The notes under the pieces were generated by a model that ran no database searches, had not been told where the DNA came from, and saw nothing but the letters and a program-made list of their open reading frames with translations. The position numbers and the translations under genes are program-made. Of a DNA stretch of 64,000 bases, positions 28,934 to 39,581 are shown piece by piece; within the stretch, counting starts at the first letter, position 1; each line of letters begins with the position of its first letter. Source of the stretch: Paulinella micropora (Eukaryota; Cercozoa; Imbricatea; Euglyphida; Paulinellidae); contig WBZZ01000491.1 in the NCBI GenBank assembly GCA_019918135.1, positions 36,179-100,178 on the forward strand. The letters run 5' to 3'.

Positions 28934-29254
28934 CAGATAGCCTTACGATACAAAGGGTTATATTTGAAATCAGACGAAAAGAAAGAACAAAAGAACCACG
29001 GATTTATTGCTGATGAAGTTAAAAAAATATTTCCTGAATTTGTATCTGAAAGTGGAATGAAAGCAGATGATGGAAATGGAAATCTTGAAGGCATAACATA
29101 TACAAGTTTTATACCAATATTAGTCAGTGCTTTTCAGCACATGGCGGAAAAGGTAGTTAATTTAGAAAAAGAAAATAAAACTTTACTTAATATATTACAA
29201 GACCAAGCAAACCAATTAGCAGAAATCCGAGCAGTCGTTTTCCCTAATGTCTAA
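28934..29254 (+). pseudogene. detached C-terminal half of the fibre S74 domain, copy B
   Basis: Identical to the fragment at 20838-21158, including its orientation opposite to the fibre. The inversion therefore happened before the duplication. Confidence 0.75.
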
Positions 29255-29491
29255 TAATACAACTAGACTTCACAGACCTCCACCTATTATGGATATGGAT
29301 GGAGAACTAACTCCCGAATTAAAGTCTCGTGTTCTTGAAGTAGAACTAAAGACTGAGGAAAAAAAAGTAGATCATGAATTGGAGGATAACTGGAATTGTT
29401 GTTGTATAAAAAATAGACGAACCGACAGCCGACTTATTAAATGCTTATTTCAAATGGGTATCATTATCGCCATTAATATGAACAACAATTT
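29247..29491 (+). pseudogene. small protein broken by the inversion, copy B
   Basis: Identical to 21151-21395. The frame runs into antisense fibre sequence at the same point. Confidence 0.4.
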
Positions 29492-32400
29492 ATTTTCATT
29501 AGTTTCTCACAACAATCCCCGCAGTCTAATGTTTGAATATCTGATTTTAGCCTCCTGTCCGATGAGTTTGTCCAAGTTCCGTTAAGCGGAACATAAGTAT
29601 AACTGCCAGACGGCTCACCTGAAGAGTTTGAAGTAGTCCAAGCATGTAGAATTCCCTGAGATGAGCAGATTGTGACATAATTTGAATATCCTCCTGATTT
29701 CATATATATTTGTGGGTCGTAAGTAGAACTTGGTCTTTGTCTTATTGTTAAAGAACCGCTGGATGTTGTTGGAAGAGTTAATGTTGAAGAACAACTTATA
29801 GCACTCTGAGCATAGATAACTCCACTTCCCCTCGCATAAAAATTTAAATCTTGATCGGTATTGCTTCCCGTAGCATATATTGAATTATAACCAAAACCAA
29901 CTCCCTGTGTCCCATTGCTGTGTCTGAATTCAACACCGGCAGAAGATGCTCCAAGATTGGCTGTGACATATAACCCGACTGGTGTGGCATGAGACCCACT
30001 TCTTGCTTCTCCTCTTATATCTGCCGTACTATTAACAACAGATATGCCTGCATTTGCGGTTATTACCCCTGTATTGCTTATGTTCATCGCCTCGCTAAAT
30101 GCTATGGCTCCTCCAAGTGATACTCCTGATTTGTAGTTAAAAGCGAGTTTGTTGCTCATCTTGTATATTTGAAAGTTGGAGTTTATGTTGCTTGATTTCC
30201 AACCACCCCCCTCCCAATAATTATCAAAACTTAAAGCAATATTGTCCTGACTATAATTCAATAATTGGAATGTGGGATAAATTGATATATGAACAAATGC
30301 TTGAATATGTGGACCATTCGTACTTCCTTCTGTTCCATATAATTCTAAGCCACCAGTTGTTCTGCCTATTCCTTTCGTTGTTCTGCCTATGATTATCGGT
30401 TTGCCTAGTGCTGTTGTTATTTTATCACTCGTTGTTAATGTGGTTGTAGTCATGCCAGTAGTGGAAGTGATTGTTCCAGCACTTGTTATGTTGTTTGAGT
30501 TCATATCTAAGTCCCCATAAAATCGCATACCACCAGCATTGTTAAAACGGACAATGTCAGATGAAGCACTTTTATTATCCAAAAGTTTTGAAATATAAAG
30601 ACCTGCTCCTTTTACATCAAATGCTACATTCGTGAATACATAACCTCTTTGGTTGGCGGTTCCACTTGTAGCAGTATTTAGAGTAAATAAGAAATATTGA
30701 TAATCACCTGATGTCTGCGAAAAGAATATATCTCCTCCATTTGGTTTAATATCCTCGCCCCATTATATGTTATATTTCCACCATTAATGATAACTTGATT
30801 ATTAAAATCAGCCGTTTGGGTTAAAGTTAGATATTTTATCGTAGTGCTCGCCCCATTAAATGTTTTACTTCCTGTTATGGTTTGGTCCGTTGAGTTAGTT
30901 TTACATTTTGTATGTCTAATGTATCCACATAACTTTTGTTTGCTCCGTCCGTTGTTGCTGATGGTGTGGCTAAGTTTGTTATACTGTTGTTGTTCAAACT
31001 TAATGTTGTTCCAGTTGCGGTTATAATTAAAGTATTACCTGAATATAATTCTACATATGAACCAGTTATTTGTATTGGATACCAAGTCGCTGTTGCTGTT
31101 TTTTGTGCTGCAATCATTCCTATTTTTGTATCAAATGCTATGCCGATGCCGTCAAAAGTAGTAGGATTGGATGAACCACTTACTTCTAAAGTTGATGTAA
31201 ATTTTTTATTTCCTGCTATGGGTTGGTCTCCTGTTAGTTTAACCACCGAAGTATTAAGGACAGAAACATCCACACCATCAACAGGATTAACATTTGTTAT
31301 GCTTTGGCTTTTCATATCAATACCCGCACTAGCATTTATTATGTTGCTGAATGTTTTGGTTCCTGCTATGGTTTGGTCTCCTATTAGTTTAACCACCGAA
31401 CCATCAACTGCAAGAGTGGTGAGATTTATTCCATTATATGTAGAAGCCCCTGAAATAGCATAACCACCCATATTTAATGCTCCTGTCATACTGGTGGTGC
31501 CGTCTAATCTAAGAAAGGGCGATGCCACATTTCGCCATTGTCCTGTGCTATAAATAAGCAGTTGATTATCTGTTGCTGTTGTTATAATCACATCACTATG
31601 TTTATCAATACTTCCACTTGCTGACACTTTCGCGTTGTTGGAGTCGTGCTCTGATAACCAAGTTGCGATAGCCCTACCATTTAGTTGATTTACATTTGTA
31701 ATGTTTTGGTTGTTCATATTTATTCCTCCCGTCATACTTGCAGTGCCGTCTAATCTCAGAAAGGGTGAAGTCGTATTTCTCCATTGACCTGTGCTATAAA
31801 TAAGCAGTTGGTTATCTGCTGGGAAGCCTGTTATTGTCACATCGCTGTGGCTATCTATACTTCCACCTGCTGACACTTTATTATTATTATCATTATGCTC
31901 AAATATCCATTCATCAACATCTTTGGTATTTAGTAAATTTACTCCTGTTATATTCTTCCTTCCCATACTAATATTGCCGAATTCATCAACATTTTTGGAA
32001 ATGTTTTATTTACCCAGTTTATTGAATTATATGTTAGATAACTATTAGTGGCTATTGGTGCGGTTATGACTACATCAGAAAGTGTGTCAATTGAACCGAG
32101 GGAGGTATTCTTCCATTTACCATCTACATCATTATATGTTAAGTATTGACCGACCACTGGTGCAGATATGTTAGTGTCAATCAGATTGTATAGACTGGTT
32201 TGATGCGGATTGGAAGTATTGCTTCTGTGCTGAGTTGAGGCTTTGACTTCGTCGTTGTCCCTCACTCGTTGCTCTGTATAGTATAAATTTTTTCCTTCTT
32301 TGATGTCCGTCGTTGATTTTAAAGCGAGACGTGTGTCAAAGCGGTTATCAGTCCAATATTAATTAAGCCCTTCTTTTAGGTCTGTTGTTGATTTTAAAGC

Positions 32401-32685
32401 GAGCCGTGCATCAAAGCGGTTATCAGTCCAATAATAATTAAGCCCTTCTTTTAGGTCTGTTGTTGATTTTAAAGCGAGACGTGTGTCAAATCGCGCATCG
32501 GTAAAATAAAGATTTATTGGGTCGGCATCTTCGTTCGTTAAGTCTAAGTTTGCGATTGATAGGCTGTCTGTCGCGATTTCTGACAAGCCTAAGAGAGACT
32601 TATATTGAGTACATTGTATATATACAAAGATTTTGAAAATCTTTGAGCAAAATCTTTTTTGTGAAACTTTTTCTAAAAGTTTCAA
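29473..32685 (-). pseudogene. long trimeric fibre protein, copy B
   Basis: This is the same broken fibre as copy A, with the same stops and frameshifts and the same truncated S74 domain. I found only isolated substitutions: one Phe to Ser before the S74 part, one Asp to Asn in the shaft, and one silent change. Confidence 0.8.
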
Positions 32686-32736
32686 TTAATTATTTATTTA
32701 TTTAAAAAATACTAAAATATAATAATCTTAGTATAA

Positions 32737-33250
32737 ATGCCGTCTCCCAAAGCAAGCCGACAAAATTGGGGAAAAGCAGTTGATGGAATAACAAAAAGCA
32801 AAGCAGAGAAAAATGGAACACGCCAAAAAGGTTTTGGAACAATGCCGAAATGCGGGTAAAAATGAAGACGAAGATATGGAACGAAAAATAGCAGAGATAG
32901 AAAATAAGAATTTAGCAACGGATATCATTCATGAGAAGGACCAAGATGACACACCCGAGCAGAGTGAGAGTGAAAGTGAATGTGATTTTACTGATATCAT
33001 TGCTGAAAAGATGGCGAAAATGAGGATAAGAAGAAAGAAAGCGGAAACTAAGAGAGAAAAGAAGAAGAGTAAGAAACCGGAGCCTGAGCTGGAGAGTGAA
33101 GAAAGTGAAAGCGAGAGTAGTGAAGAAGAAGAAGAACCGAAACCGAAGAAAGGGAGAGGAAAGAAATCTAGCATATCTGTTAATGTTTTTGCTGGACAAC
33201 AACAATCTAAAAAAGAAAAAATAATGAAGAAATATCTAGAATGTTTTTGA
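32737..33250 (+). pseudogene. Lys/Glu-rich charged protein, copy B
   Basis: Like copy A it has the frameshift near 32806 after a basic N terminus. It lacks the second deletion, so the acidic-to-basic frame from 32813 runs unbroken to the stop (145 residues). This copy is closer to the ancestral gene. Confidence 0.55.
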
Positions 33251-33306
33251 AATTTTAAATATAGATGAGTGAGGAAATCAACTTGACAATAAACATATAA
33301 TTATTA

Positions 33307-34257
33307 ATGCGGAAGATGCACCTACGGGGGGAAGTAGTTAAAACAAAAGAAGAAGAAGCACTAGAAATCCATCATCAGAAAAAGAACCCGAAAATATGGA
33401 ACACAATATGGGTTGATAAACCATTAGACCAAGATTTTCTTGACTTAGCAGATATGAGTAAGATAAAAGATAAGAAAGGAAATAAAGGATATGCTTGGAT
33501 GCTTGTTTGGATTGATTGTCATTCAAGATATTTAATAATCACTCCACTAAAAAATAAAACAGCAAAAGAAGTTTATTATGCTTTGAAATCAATCAAATAT
33601 AAACCGAAATCAATTGCTACCGACAGCGGGGGAGAATATAAAGGAGCGACCCGCGAATATTTTATTGAAAATGGAATTAGACATGATGTAGTTGAAGTTG
33701 GCGACCATAGAGCCTTAGCGGTTGTTGATAGAGTTATAAGGAGTATTAGAAGATGGCTAGACCTTTTATTTGAAACCAATCGTAATTTTGATTGGGTTAG
33801 TTATATTCAAGACTTAGTCAATGCTTATAATCATAAAGTTCATAGAGGGATTCAGGCTAAACCGGCGGAAGTATTTTTCGGGAGAGATAAAAATACTCAA
33901 AAAATCACTCGTGATCATTTAATAGATGAATTCAATGTCGGTGATAGTGCGAGAAAAGAAAACAAACGAAATGTTTTCTCCAAAGGTGGAAAGACTTTCA
34001 GTAAAATTATTTATAAAGTCAAAGGCCGTTCCGGATTTAAGTTAATATTAAATAACGACGAGTTAGTAAGCCCGCGAGATTTATTGAAGACTGATTTTAT
34101 TAAGCCAATTGACGAAGAAAAAGATATGAAGGAGCAAACTAAAGAAGTTATTAAAGAAAAGAAAACTAAAGAACTGCTAAAGAGAGAAGAAATACAACTG
34201 GAGAACATAAGAACTAGCAAGAGGGAACGAAAAGCAAAAGTCCAATTTGATATTTAA
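33307..34257 (+). CDS. Polinton rve-family integrase, copy B
   Basis: The protein is identical to copy A, 316 residues, including D46, D106 and D141 in place of the usual Glu. The only nearby difference is one base in the leader. Confidence 0.85.
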   Translation: MRKMHLRGEVVKTKEEEALEIHHQKKNPKIWNTIWVDKPLDQDFLDLADMSKIKDKKGNKGYAWMLVWIDCHSRYLIITPLKNKTAKEVYYALKSIKYKPKSIATDSGGEYKGATREYFIENGIRHDVVEVGDHRALAVVDRVIRSIRRWLDLLFETNRNFDWVSYIQDLVNAYNHKVHRGIQAKPAEVFFGRDKNTQKITRDHLIDEFNVGDSARKENKRNVFSKGGKTFSKIIYKVKGRSGFKLILNNDELVSPRDLLKTDFIKPIDEEKDMKEQTKEVIKEKKTKELLKREEIQLENIRTSKRERKAKVQFDI

Positions 34258-34311
34258 TAAAAACTTTCCTGTATTCCTAGTGTCTCTTGTCAACTCTGTG
34301 GGAGTCGAATT

Positions 34312-34365
34312 CTCTTTCGGAGTCATATATTAGCCTTTATGCTTTGGTGTGTGATTCCGAAAGAG
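34312..34365. terminator. convergent hairpin, copy B
   Basis: Same CTCTTTCGGA/TCCGAAAGAG stem as at 26215-26268. Confidence 0.5.
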
Positions 34366-34391
34366 ATTCCGAAAGGATAAGTCTCTCTTGT

Positions 34392-34881
34392 TTAATCAAA
34401 GATGACCCGATAAGCAGACTTAATGGTGAGCCCGTAATAATTAGAAATAGTTTCGATGTTGTCCCAGAGACGAAATAACTTGAAACTTCCATCTGTAAAA
34501 CGAACAACGAACCGCTCAGGGATTTGATGCTTTCTCATTCTAGACTTATAGCAATTCAATTTGATGGTTGGTAATCCTTCATTTCGTTGGTTGTAAAGTC
34601 TTGCGACGCCGTTCTTTTCGTCTATCTCAAACCAGTATGTATCCTTACTCTCAACTAGTTGTCTGCTATTATTGTTAGGACTGCGACTAATGATAACTCT
34701 CTGCTGGAATATTCTGTGATGTTATGAGGCCTATTCGCATAACACTCACAGCCTCTGCCAAAGCCTGCAAAACATTTTTATACAAAAAGGAAGCAAACAA
34801 CCTTACATTGACTTCGGGGTCTTCTGGGCGGGGCTCCTCTGGTTCCTCTGGTTCCTCCAGTGTGGTTGGGTCGTCCACCAT
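34392..34881 (-). pseudogene. 168-residue protein, copy B, frameshifted
   Basis: A 14-nt deletion near 34699 between short CTCT repeats and a 3-nt deletion near 34798 distinguish it from copy A. The first shifts the frame after about 60 residues. Confidence 0.7.
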
Positions 34882-34936
34882 CTACGCACACAAAAACGGC
34901 GAGGGTTTGGACTTCTTCTCTTGACCACTTTGGGAA

Positions 34937-34980
34937 ATTTAGCGGGAAGAATTGTTGTGTGTTTAGAGTTTTTAGGCTGA
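34937..34980 (+). pseudogene. third copy of the small gene, last 15 codons
   Basis: It encodes the same GNLAGRIVVCLEFLG ending as the genes at 20027 and 28039, with some silent changes. It lies directly before the ATPase of the right capsid block, so it marks that block's original upstream neighbour. Confidence 0.75.
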
Positions 34981-35037
34981 TATTTATCAACTTCACTCTC
35001 ATTCGCTTCGCTCATTCTCGTTTGTTGATAAACATCG
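34979..35037 (+). repeat. gene-border hairpin, 3' type (third small-gene copy)
   Basis: The 59-nt hairpin starts in the TGA stop. It is identical base for base to the hairpin after the right protease gene (38538-38596), and differs from those after the other two small-gene copies. Confidence 0.85.
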
Positions 35038-35070
35038 TAAAACCATTTAATTTCTTGTAAATGAAAAAAA

Positions 35071-35124
35071 CGATGTTTTAGAATAAGAGAGAGTGCGGAG
35101 CACGAATCGCAATTCTAAAATATC
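35071..35124 (+). repeat. gene-border hairpin, 5' type (right ATPase gene)
   Basis: CGATGTTTTAGAAT/ATTCTAAAATATC arms with an inner GTGCGGAGCAC stem. It ends exactly at the former start codon. Confidence 0.8.
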
Positions 35125-35941
35125 ACGGAGAAAATAAACAACGTTAAGGTGAAACCAGTGAAGCAGGATGGTGAAGGTAATAAACAGGCGAAAGGTTATA
35201 AATTATTTAATGAGCCGTATGCCAATATATTTCTACTCGCCCGTAAGAAGAGCGGGAAAACAACAGCACTCTTTGAAATACTGAAACGGACAACAGACAG
35301 AAAAACCCGTATTGTCATTATCGCTTCAACGATACACAAGGACTACATTTATAAAGCAATGGAAAGCACTTTAAGAACAGGGGAAACCCAATGGCAATAT
35401 ATACCTTTCTTAAATCAGATGGTGTGAATGTCATTGATTATGAACTTGACAAACTGAACAGACATGACGAGCAACACGAAGGCGAAATTAAACAGGACGA
35501 TAAAGAACCGATGGAGAAACCACAATTTTTATACTTTGGAAAAGAAAAGAAACAGAGCGCCGCGGAGGCACCAAAAGAACGACCAAGTAAGTATATTTCG
35601 CCAGAGGTTGTTTTTGTTTTGGACGATTTAGGGAGCGGTTTAAGAGATAAGTCAGTAAGCGGTTTGTTAAAAAAGAACAGACACTATAAAAGTAAGGTGA
35701 TTATGTCAAGTCAGTATCTGAACGACCTACGGCCAGAAGCCATTAAGCAGTTAGACTATTTATCTTTCCTGGTCAGTCTCAGGACAAAATGGAACTCGTG
35801 TATAAACACTTAGATTTATCTTTCAACTTTGATTACTTTCTTCAAAAATATCACGAAGCAACAAAGGAACGATTTAATTTTCTTTATGTCTCAAGTGTTG
35901 ATGATGAATTAAGAAAAAATTTTGCCTATCTCATGCGATAG
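35125..35941 (+). pseudogene. DNA-packaging ATPase (right copy), broken
   Basis: It is homologous to the left ATPase throughout. The start codon position reads ACG. Walker A (ARKKSGKT) is preserved. A frameshift near 35370-35390 precedes the variable insert, and a second near 35765 follows the SSQYLNDLRPEAIKQ segment. Walker B (VVFVLDDLG) is intact in the middle frame. Confidence 0.8.
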
Positions 35942-36004
35942 ACTATTAGAGATTTTCAATCTCCAAAAATTTCGCCTACCGCCTGAAATAATAATGTATA
36001 TTAT

Positions 36005-36313
36005 ATGCCAGTATCACCAGTGATAATTTCACAACCATCAGGATATAACATCGGATACAATCCATCAATGCCACAGAAGGGAGGAAAAAAGAAAACCAAG
36101 AAGAAGAGTGGGCAAAAGGGAGGAAAGATTAAGTGGGCAAAGGTCGGAAAAACGGCCTTGGCTGTTAATAAATTCCTTCGTGATAATAAGGTAATCTCTA
36201 GAACTGCTGGGGCATTGAGTAGCATTGGGGTGCCTTGCGCAGGTAGTGTTACTGCTACAGCATCAAAACTCGGATATGGTAAGCAACGAGGAGGGGCTGT
36301 AAAGTTTCATTAA
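36005..36313 (+). CDS. basic Gly/Lys-rich virion core protein (right copy)
   Basis: The 102-residue intact protein has a Lys/Gly-rich segment (about 26-45) followed by WAKVGKTALAVNKFLRDN and a small-residue tail. It shares the C-terminal 65 residues with the left copy but has a different N terminus (MPVSPVIISQPSG against MVVKTTRVEVIPT). See the left copy for the proposed role. Confidence 0.65.
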   Translation: MPVSPVIISQPSGYNIGYNPSMPQKGGKKKTKKKSGQKGGKIKWAKVGKTALAVNKFLRDNKVISRTAGALSSIGVPCAGSVTATASKLGYGKQRGGAVKFH

Positions 36314-36315
36314 AT

Positions 36316-36379
36316 GATGTTTATAAACTTCACTCCTATCTGGCTAATCGCCAGATTTCCCGTTTGTTGATAAATATCG
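36316..36379 (+). repeat. gene-border hairpin, 3' type (right core-protein gene)
   Basis: It follows the core-protein stop by two bases. The loop holds an ATCTGGC/GCCAGAT inner hairpin. The two ends are swapped relative to the usual rule (GATGTTT near the gene, AAATATCG away from it). Confidence 0.7.
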
Positions 36380-36409
36380 ATAACCATTATTTTTTGCTAA
36401 ATAAAAAAA

Positions 36410-36463
36410 CGATGTTTTAGAATAAGAGAGAGTGCGAAGCATGAAGCGCAATTCTAAAACATC
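36410..36463 (+). repeat. gene-border hairpin, 5' type (right coiled-coil gene)
   Basis: CGATGTTTTAGAAT/ATTCTAAAACATC arms. Very similar to the ATPase 5' hairpin. Confidence 0.75.
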
Positions 36464-37616
36464 AAGACCCCCACGAATGTATAGAAATAAGAGTGGGAGA
36501 TCTTATATTATCCAGAAGGGTAAAAATATTATCTTAATTTCTGTAAGAAAACAAATGATATGAGCACACTTCAAATCGTTAAGTTGTTTTTAAAAATATA
36601 TTGGTAAACCGAAGCCGCAAAGGGCTATCCGCAAACCAAGGGAAAAAATAATCAAATCTGATTTCAATCGTCTTGAACACGAGAACCGAAACCAGATACA
36701 AAGCAACTTACAAAAGAAATATGAGTTAATACATGACGAGGAAGAGAAGGAAAAGAAGAAAAGGTATGAGATAGTAGAAGAAAAGAAAAGGCTAGAAAGA
36801 AAAAACATAGCCGATGCTAAGGAAAGACAAGAGATAATGGATAGGGAACATAAAAGAGAACTGGCGGAGATTAATGAAAGAAAGGAAGAAATAAATAGGA
36901 CATTAAGAAGAGAAAGAAAACTCATAGAAGATGTAAAATATGAAGAAGACAGAAAAAATAGAATACAAGCATTACCACCGCCACCGCAGTATCAATATAT
37001 TATGCCACCGCAACATGCACAAGCACCGCCACAAGCACCACAATTGGGAGCCCCGCCACAAGCACCACAATGAGGAGCCCCGCCACAAGCACCACCATTA
37101 GAAGCACCACCACAAGCACCACCATTAGCTAATTTAGGAAATGAAGCACCATTGAAAACAAAAGAGCAATATGAGGAAGAAAAAAAGCAAAAGCAGAAAG
37201 ATATTGAAACACTGAAATTAGCAGGATATACAGATAATTTCATTAAAAAAAATGAGTCTTAAATACTTACAAAAGCCAGTCAAGATATTCAGACGGCTAT
37301 AGCCACAGCAACATCTTTAGAAGAACAGAAAAAGTTAGCAGAAGAATATAAAGAAAAACTTAAAAAGGAAGAAAAAAAAGCAGAAGAAAAGGGTAAGCAT
37401 TTTGAAAATGTACTATTTAATCAATTTTTAATCTCTGGATTTTCAAAAACTTATCACCCAAACATTACTATAAAAGAGTTAGCACAGGCTTTAAAAAAGA
37501 AACTAGATAGTGAAGGTCATAAAAAATTAAATTACAAAGACACTTCAAAGTGGACAATTGACATGATTAAAAGGTTTAATGTTGATGTTCCCACGGAAAT
37601 GAAGAGAAAAATATGA
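36464..37616 (+). pseudogene. coiled-coil virion-associated protein (right copy), broken
   Basis: After a short N-terminal piece with frameshifts (36478-36600), a long heptad coil (about 36630-36960) includes ADAKERQEIMDREHKRELAEI, nearly as in the left copy. Then come Pro/Ala/Gln repeats (APPQAPQ), a second coil and a small C-terminal domain. In-frame TGA (about 37072) and TAA (about 37259) codons interrupt it. Length and coil suggest a scaffold or core protein. Confidence 0.6.
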
Positions 37617-37777
37617 AAAGAAGAGTAGCAGATTATGCTAGATATGAAGAGTATATGGGTATTAATGAACAAAAAGGGAGTGGAGCGAAGACATTAGAAA
37701 AATTAATTGATGAGGTATTTTCAATAAAAATAATTAAAAAAAATATCTATCCCGCAATGATTGGAGGCACACAATGA
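37613..37777 (+). CDS. small hypothetical protein between coiled-coil and protease genes
   Basis: This is a 54-codon frame starting MKRRVADYARYEEYM. It overlaps the preceding stop and ends in an ATGA overlap with the protease start, a tight arrangement suggesting translational coupling or the tail of the coiled-coil gene after a frameshift. No family recognised. Confidence 0.35.
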   Translation: MKRRVADYARYEEYMGINEQKGSGAKTLEKLIDEVFSIKIIKKNIYPAMIGGTQ

Positions 37778-38535
37778 ATAAAAAGGACTTTGTAAAAACT
37801 CTAACTAGCAAAATGACTATAGACCCAAATGTGGATAAACAAGTTTCAAATGATTTGAACATTGACGAGGGAATGCCACCGGAGGTGTTGTTTTTAACAA
37901 CTTCTACCATACCCCCGAGCGTCGCGGAGACACCTATTACCCCGTCATTAGAACAACAGCAAGAGGAGCCACAGCAACAACAGGAAGAAGAGCCACAGCA
38001 AGAGCCAGAGCAACAGCAAGAGCAATCCATGCAGGAAGGAGAGTGGCGGGGACTAATGACTAATGAAATAGACGACATAATGAAAAAATATGGATGGTAT
38101 CTCGGAACGATAGCAAGCGATGAAATCAACAAGTTGAAGCCAGGAAGCAGAAAACGATACGGATTTATTATGAATTTGGACAATCACAAGCAAGCAGGGT
38201 CTCAATGGATCGCAGTATGGATAAGTCTAGATAAAGACAGGAGTGTTGAAGTGTATGACCCTTTAGCACTTTATGAGCCAACAAAAGACTTTCAACAACA
38301 AATGAAACTGCTAATTGACCGAAGTAATCCAGATAGTTATTTATTAACGAAGGTTAATCAAGTAAAACAACAATCAAACACCTCAGACACGTGCGGTTGG
38401 CATAGTATGAGGTTTTTAATGGAGCGGGCGAAAGGAAACAGGTTTAAGTTTGCTAGTGGATATACAGACCTAAAAGAAGAAGAAGCGGAGAAATCAAAAG
38501 CACAGAATGGGTATGGCTTTGACACCTATTTGTAA
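37774..38535 (+). CDS. adenain-like protease (right copy), catalytic His replaced by Gln
   Basis: The 253-residue frame is uninterrupted and matches the left protease, with a Gln/Glu/Pro linker at 59-90 and a catalytic domain after it. The position of H147 of the left copy is Q144 here (GSQWIAVW, codon CAA at 38203-38205). D162 (VEVYDPL) and C207 (DTCGWHSM) remain. Loss of the His of the Cys-His pair should abolish proteolysis, yet the frame is open. It may be a recently dead gene or a non-catalytic structural version. Confidence 0.8.
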   Translation: MNKKDFVKTLTSKMTIDPNVDKQVSNDLNIDEGMPPEVLFLTTSTIPPSVAETPITPSLEQQQEEPQQQQEEEPQQEPEQQQEQSMQEGEWRGLMTNEIDDIMKKYGWYLGTIASDEINKLKPGSRKRYGFIMNLDNHKQAGSQWIAVWISLDKDRSVEVYDPLALYEPTKDFQQQMKLLIDRSNPDSYLLTKVNQVKQQSNTSDTCGWHSMRFLMERAKGNRFKFASGYTDLKEEEAEKSKAQNGYGFDTYL

Positions 38536-38537
38536 AT

Positions 38538-38596
38538 GATATTTATCAACTTCACTCTCATTCGCTTCGCTCATTCTCGTTTGTTGATAAACATCG
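38538..38596 (+). repeat. gene-border hairpin, 3' type (right protease gene)
   Basis: The 59-nt hairpin begins two bases after the TAA. It is identical to 34979-35037, which follows an unrelated gene. Confidence 0.85.
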
Positions 38597-38629
38597 AAAA
38601 CCAATTTATTTTTTTCAATAAAGAAAAAA

Positions 38630-38681
38630 CGATGTTTAGAATAAGCGAGAGTGCGGAGCACGAAGCGCAATTCTAAATATC
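38630..38681 (+). repeat. gene-border hairpin, 5' type (right penton-like gene)
   Basis: CGATGTTTAGAAT/ATTCTAAATATC arms with an inner GTGCGGAGCAC stem. The last base precedes the ATG. Confidence 0.85.
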
Positions 38682-39494
38682 ATGGAGTATAAAGGCGGTC
38701 GCGCAACGGGCATATATTACATAAATAGTAAAAATAGGATAACCGGCACAGACTCAGACTTTTCACACGAAGTTAATATGAAGGGGCTAGACAATCCCAC
38801 ACACTGCAAAATACTTCATATTTATGTGCCGAAGTCGTATTATTCGGTGGCTTCACCATATAATACTTTTACACTTAGCGAAGAAGGGTATGAGGCTTTA
38901 ATTACGATACCTGAGGGAAACTACACAATGAACAATTTAAAAAATAAACTATCTGAGATACTGACGGCAGACAGCCCACATAATTATACTTATGTTGTAT
39001 CCAGTAATAATACCAACATAGAACCAGAAGATGGCAAATTAACATTCAGTGTGACAGAGAATAAAGGAATTCAACCGCGGTTTATATTTGATGGTGATAC
39101 CCGTATTCACGAGGTAATGGGTTTTGATAGAAATTCAACATACTTCTTCGCTAATGATTTTATTAAATCGCCGAATGTAATTATTTTAACTGGTGAAAAA
39201 ACTCTGTATCTTCAATCGGACTTAGTTGGTGAAAGAGATAATCACGTGCTACAAGAAATATACACTGCCAACGAAATTCCATTTGGAGCCGTTATATACG
39301 ACGGAAGTGGGTCTGAGTATGGTAAGAAATTATCCGCCAGTTCAAATAATGTATATAGGTTTTATCTTACAGACGAAAAGGATCAGGCTATAAATCTTAA
39401 TGGTTTGGGAGTCGTTGTGACATTATTAATTTACAGAGAGACTAATTATTTTAATTTACTTACATTATTTTTCAATTTGTTAAAATCTAGGTAA
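38682..39494 (+). CDS. Polinton penton-like minor capsid protein (right copy), intact
   Basis: The 270-residue protein is complete. It has the features of Polinton vertex proteins: a Gly/Tyr-rich start (GIYYINSKNRITGTDSDF), a conserved middle (VPKSYYSVASPYNTFTLSE) and a beta-rich single jelly-roll-like body. It ends in an aromatic-rich, hydrophobic tail. It would close the fivefold vertices of the capsid. It lies between the protease and the major capsid gene. About nine residues in ten match the left, frameshifted copy. Confidence 0.78.
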   Translation: MEYKGGRATGIYYINSKNRITGTDSDFSHEVNMKGLDNPTHCKILHIYVPKSYYSVASPYNTFTLSEEGYEALITIPEGNYTMNNLKNKLSEILTADSPHNYTYVVSSNNTNIEPEDGKLTFSVTENKGIQPRFIFDGDTRIHEVMGFDRNSTYFFANDFIKSPNVIILTGEKTLYLQSDLVGERDNHVLQEIYTANEIPFGAVIYDGSGSEYGKKLSASSNNVYRFYLTDEKDQAINLNGLGVVVTLLIYRETNYFNLLTLFFNLLKSR

Positions 39495-39581
39495 TTAATT
39501 TTAATTTTAGAATTATTTATTTTTTCTATAAATATATTCTGGTGAATTAGTTAATTTACACTACTTCAAAAAAAAAACAAA

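Larger units (their letters stand above)
28302..34936 (+). repeat. 6.65-kb segmental duplication, copy B
   Basis: This is the partner of 20206-26856. The right end is joined, through a shared GGAA, to the last codons of a third copy of the small gene. Confidence 0.93.
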
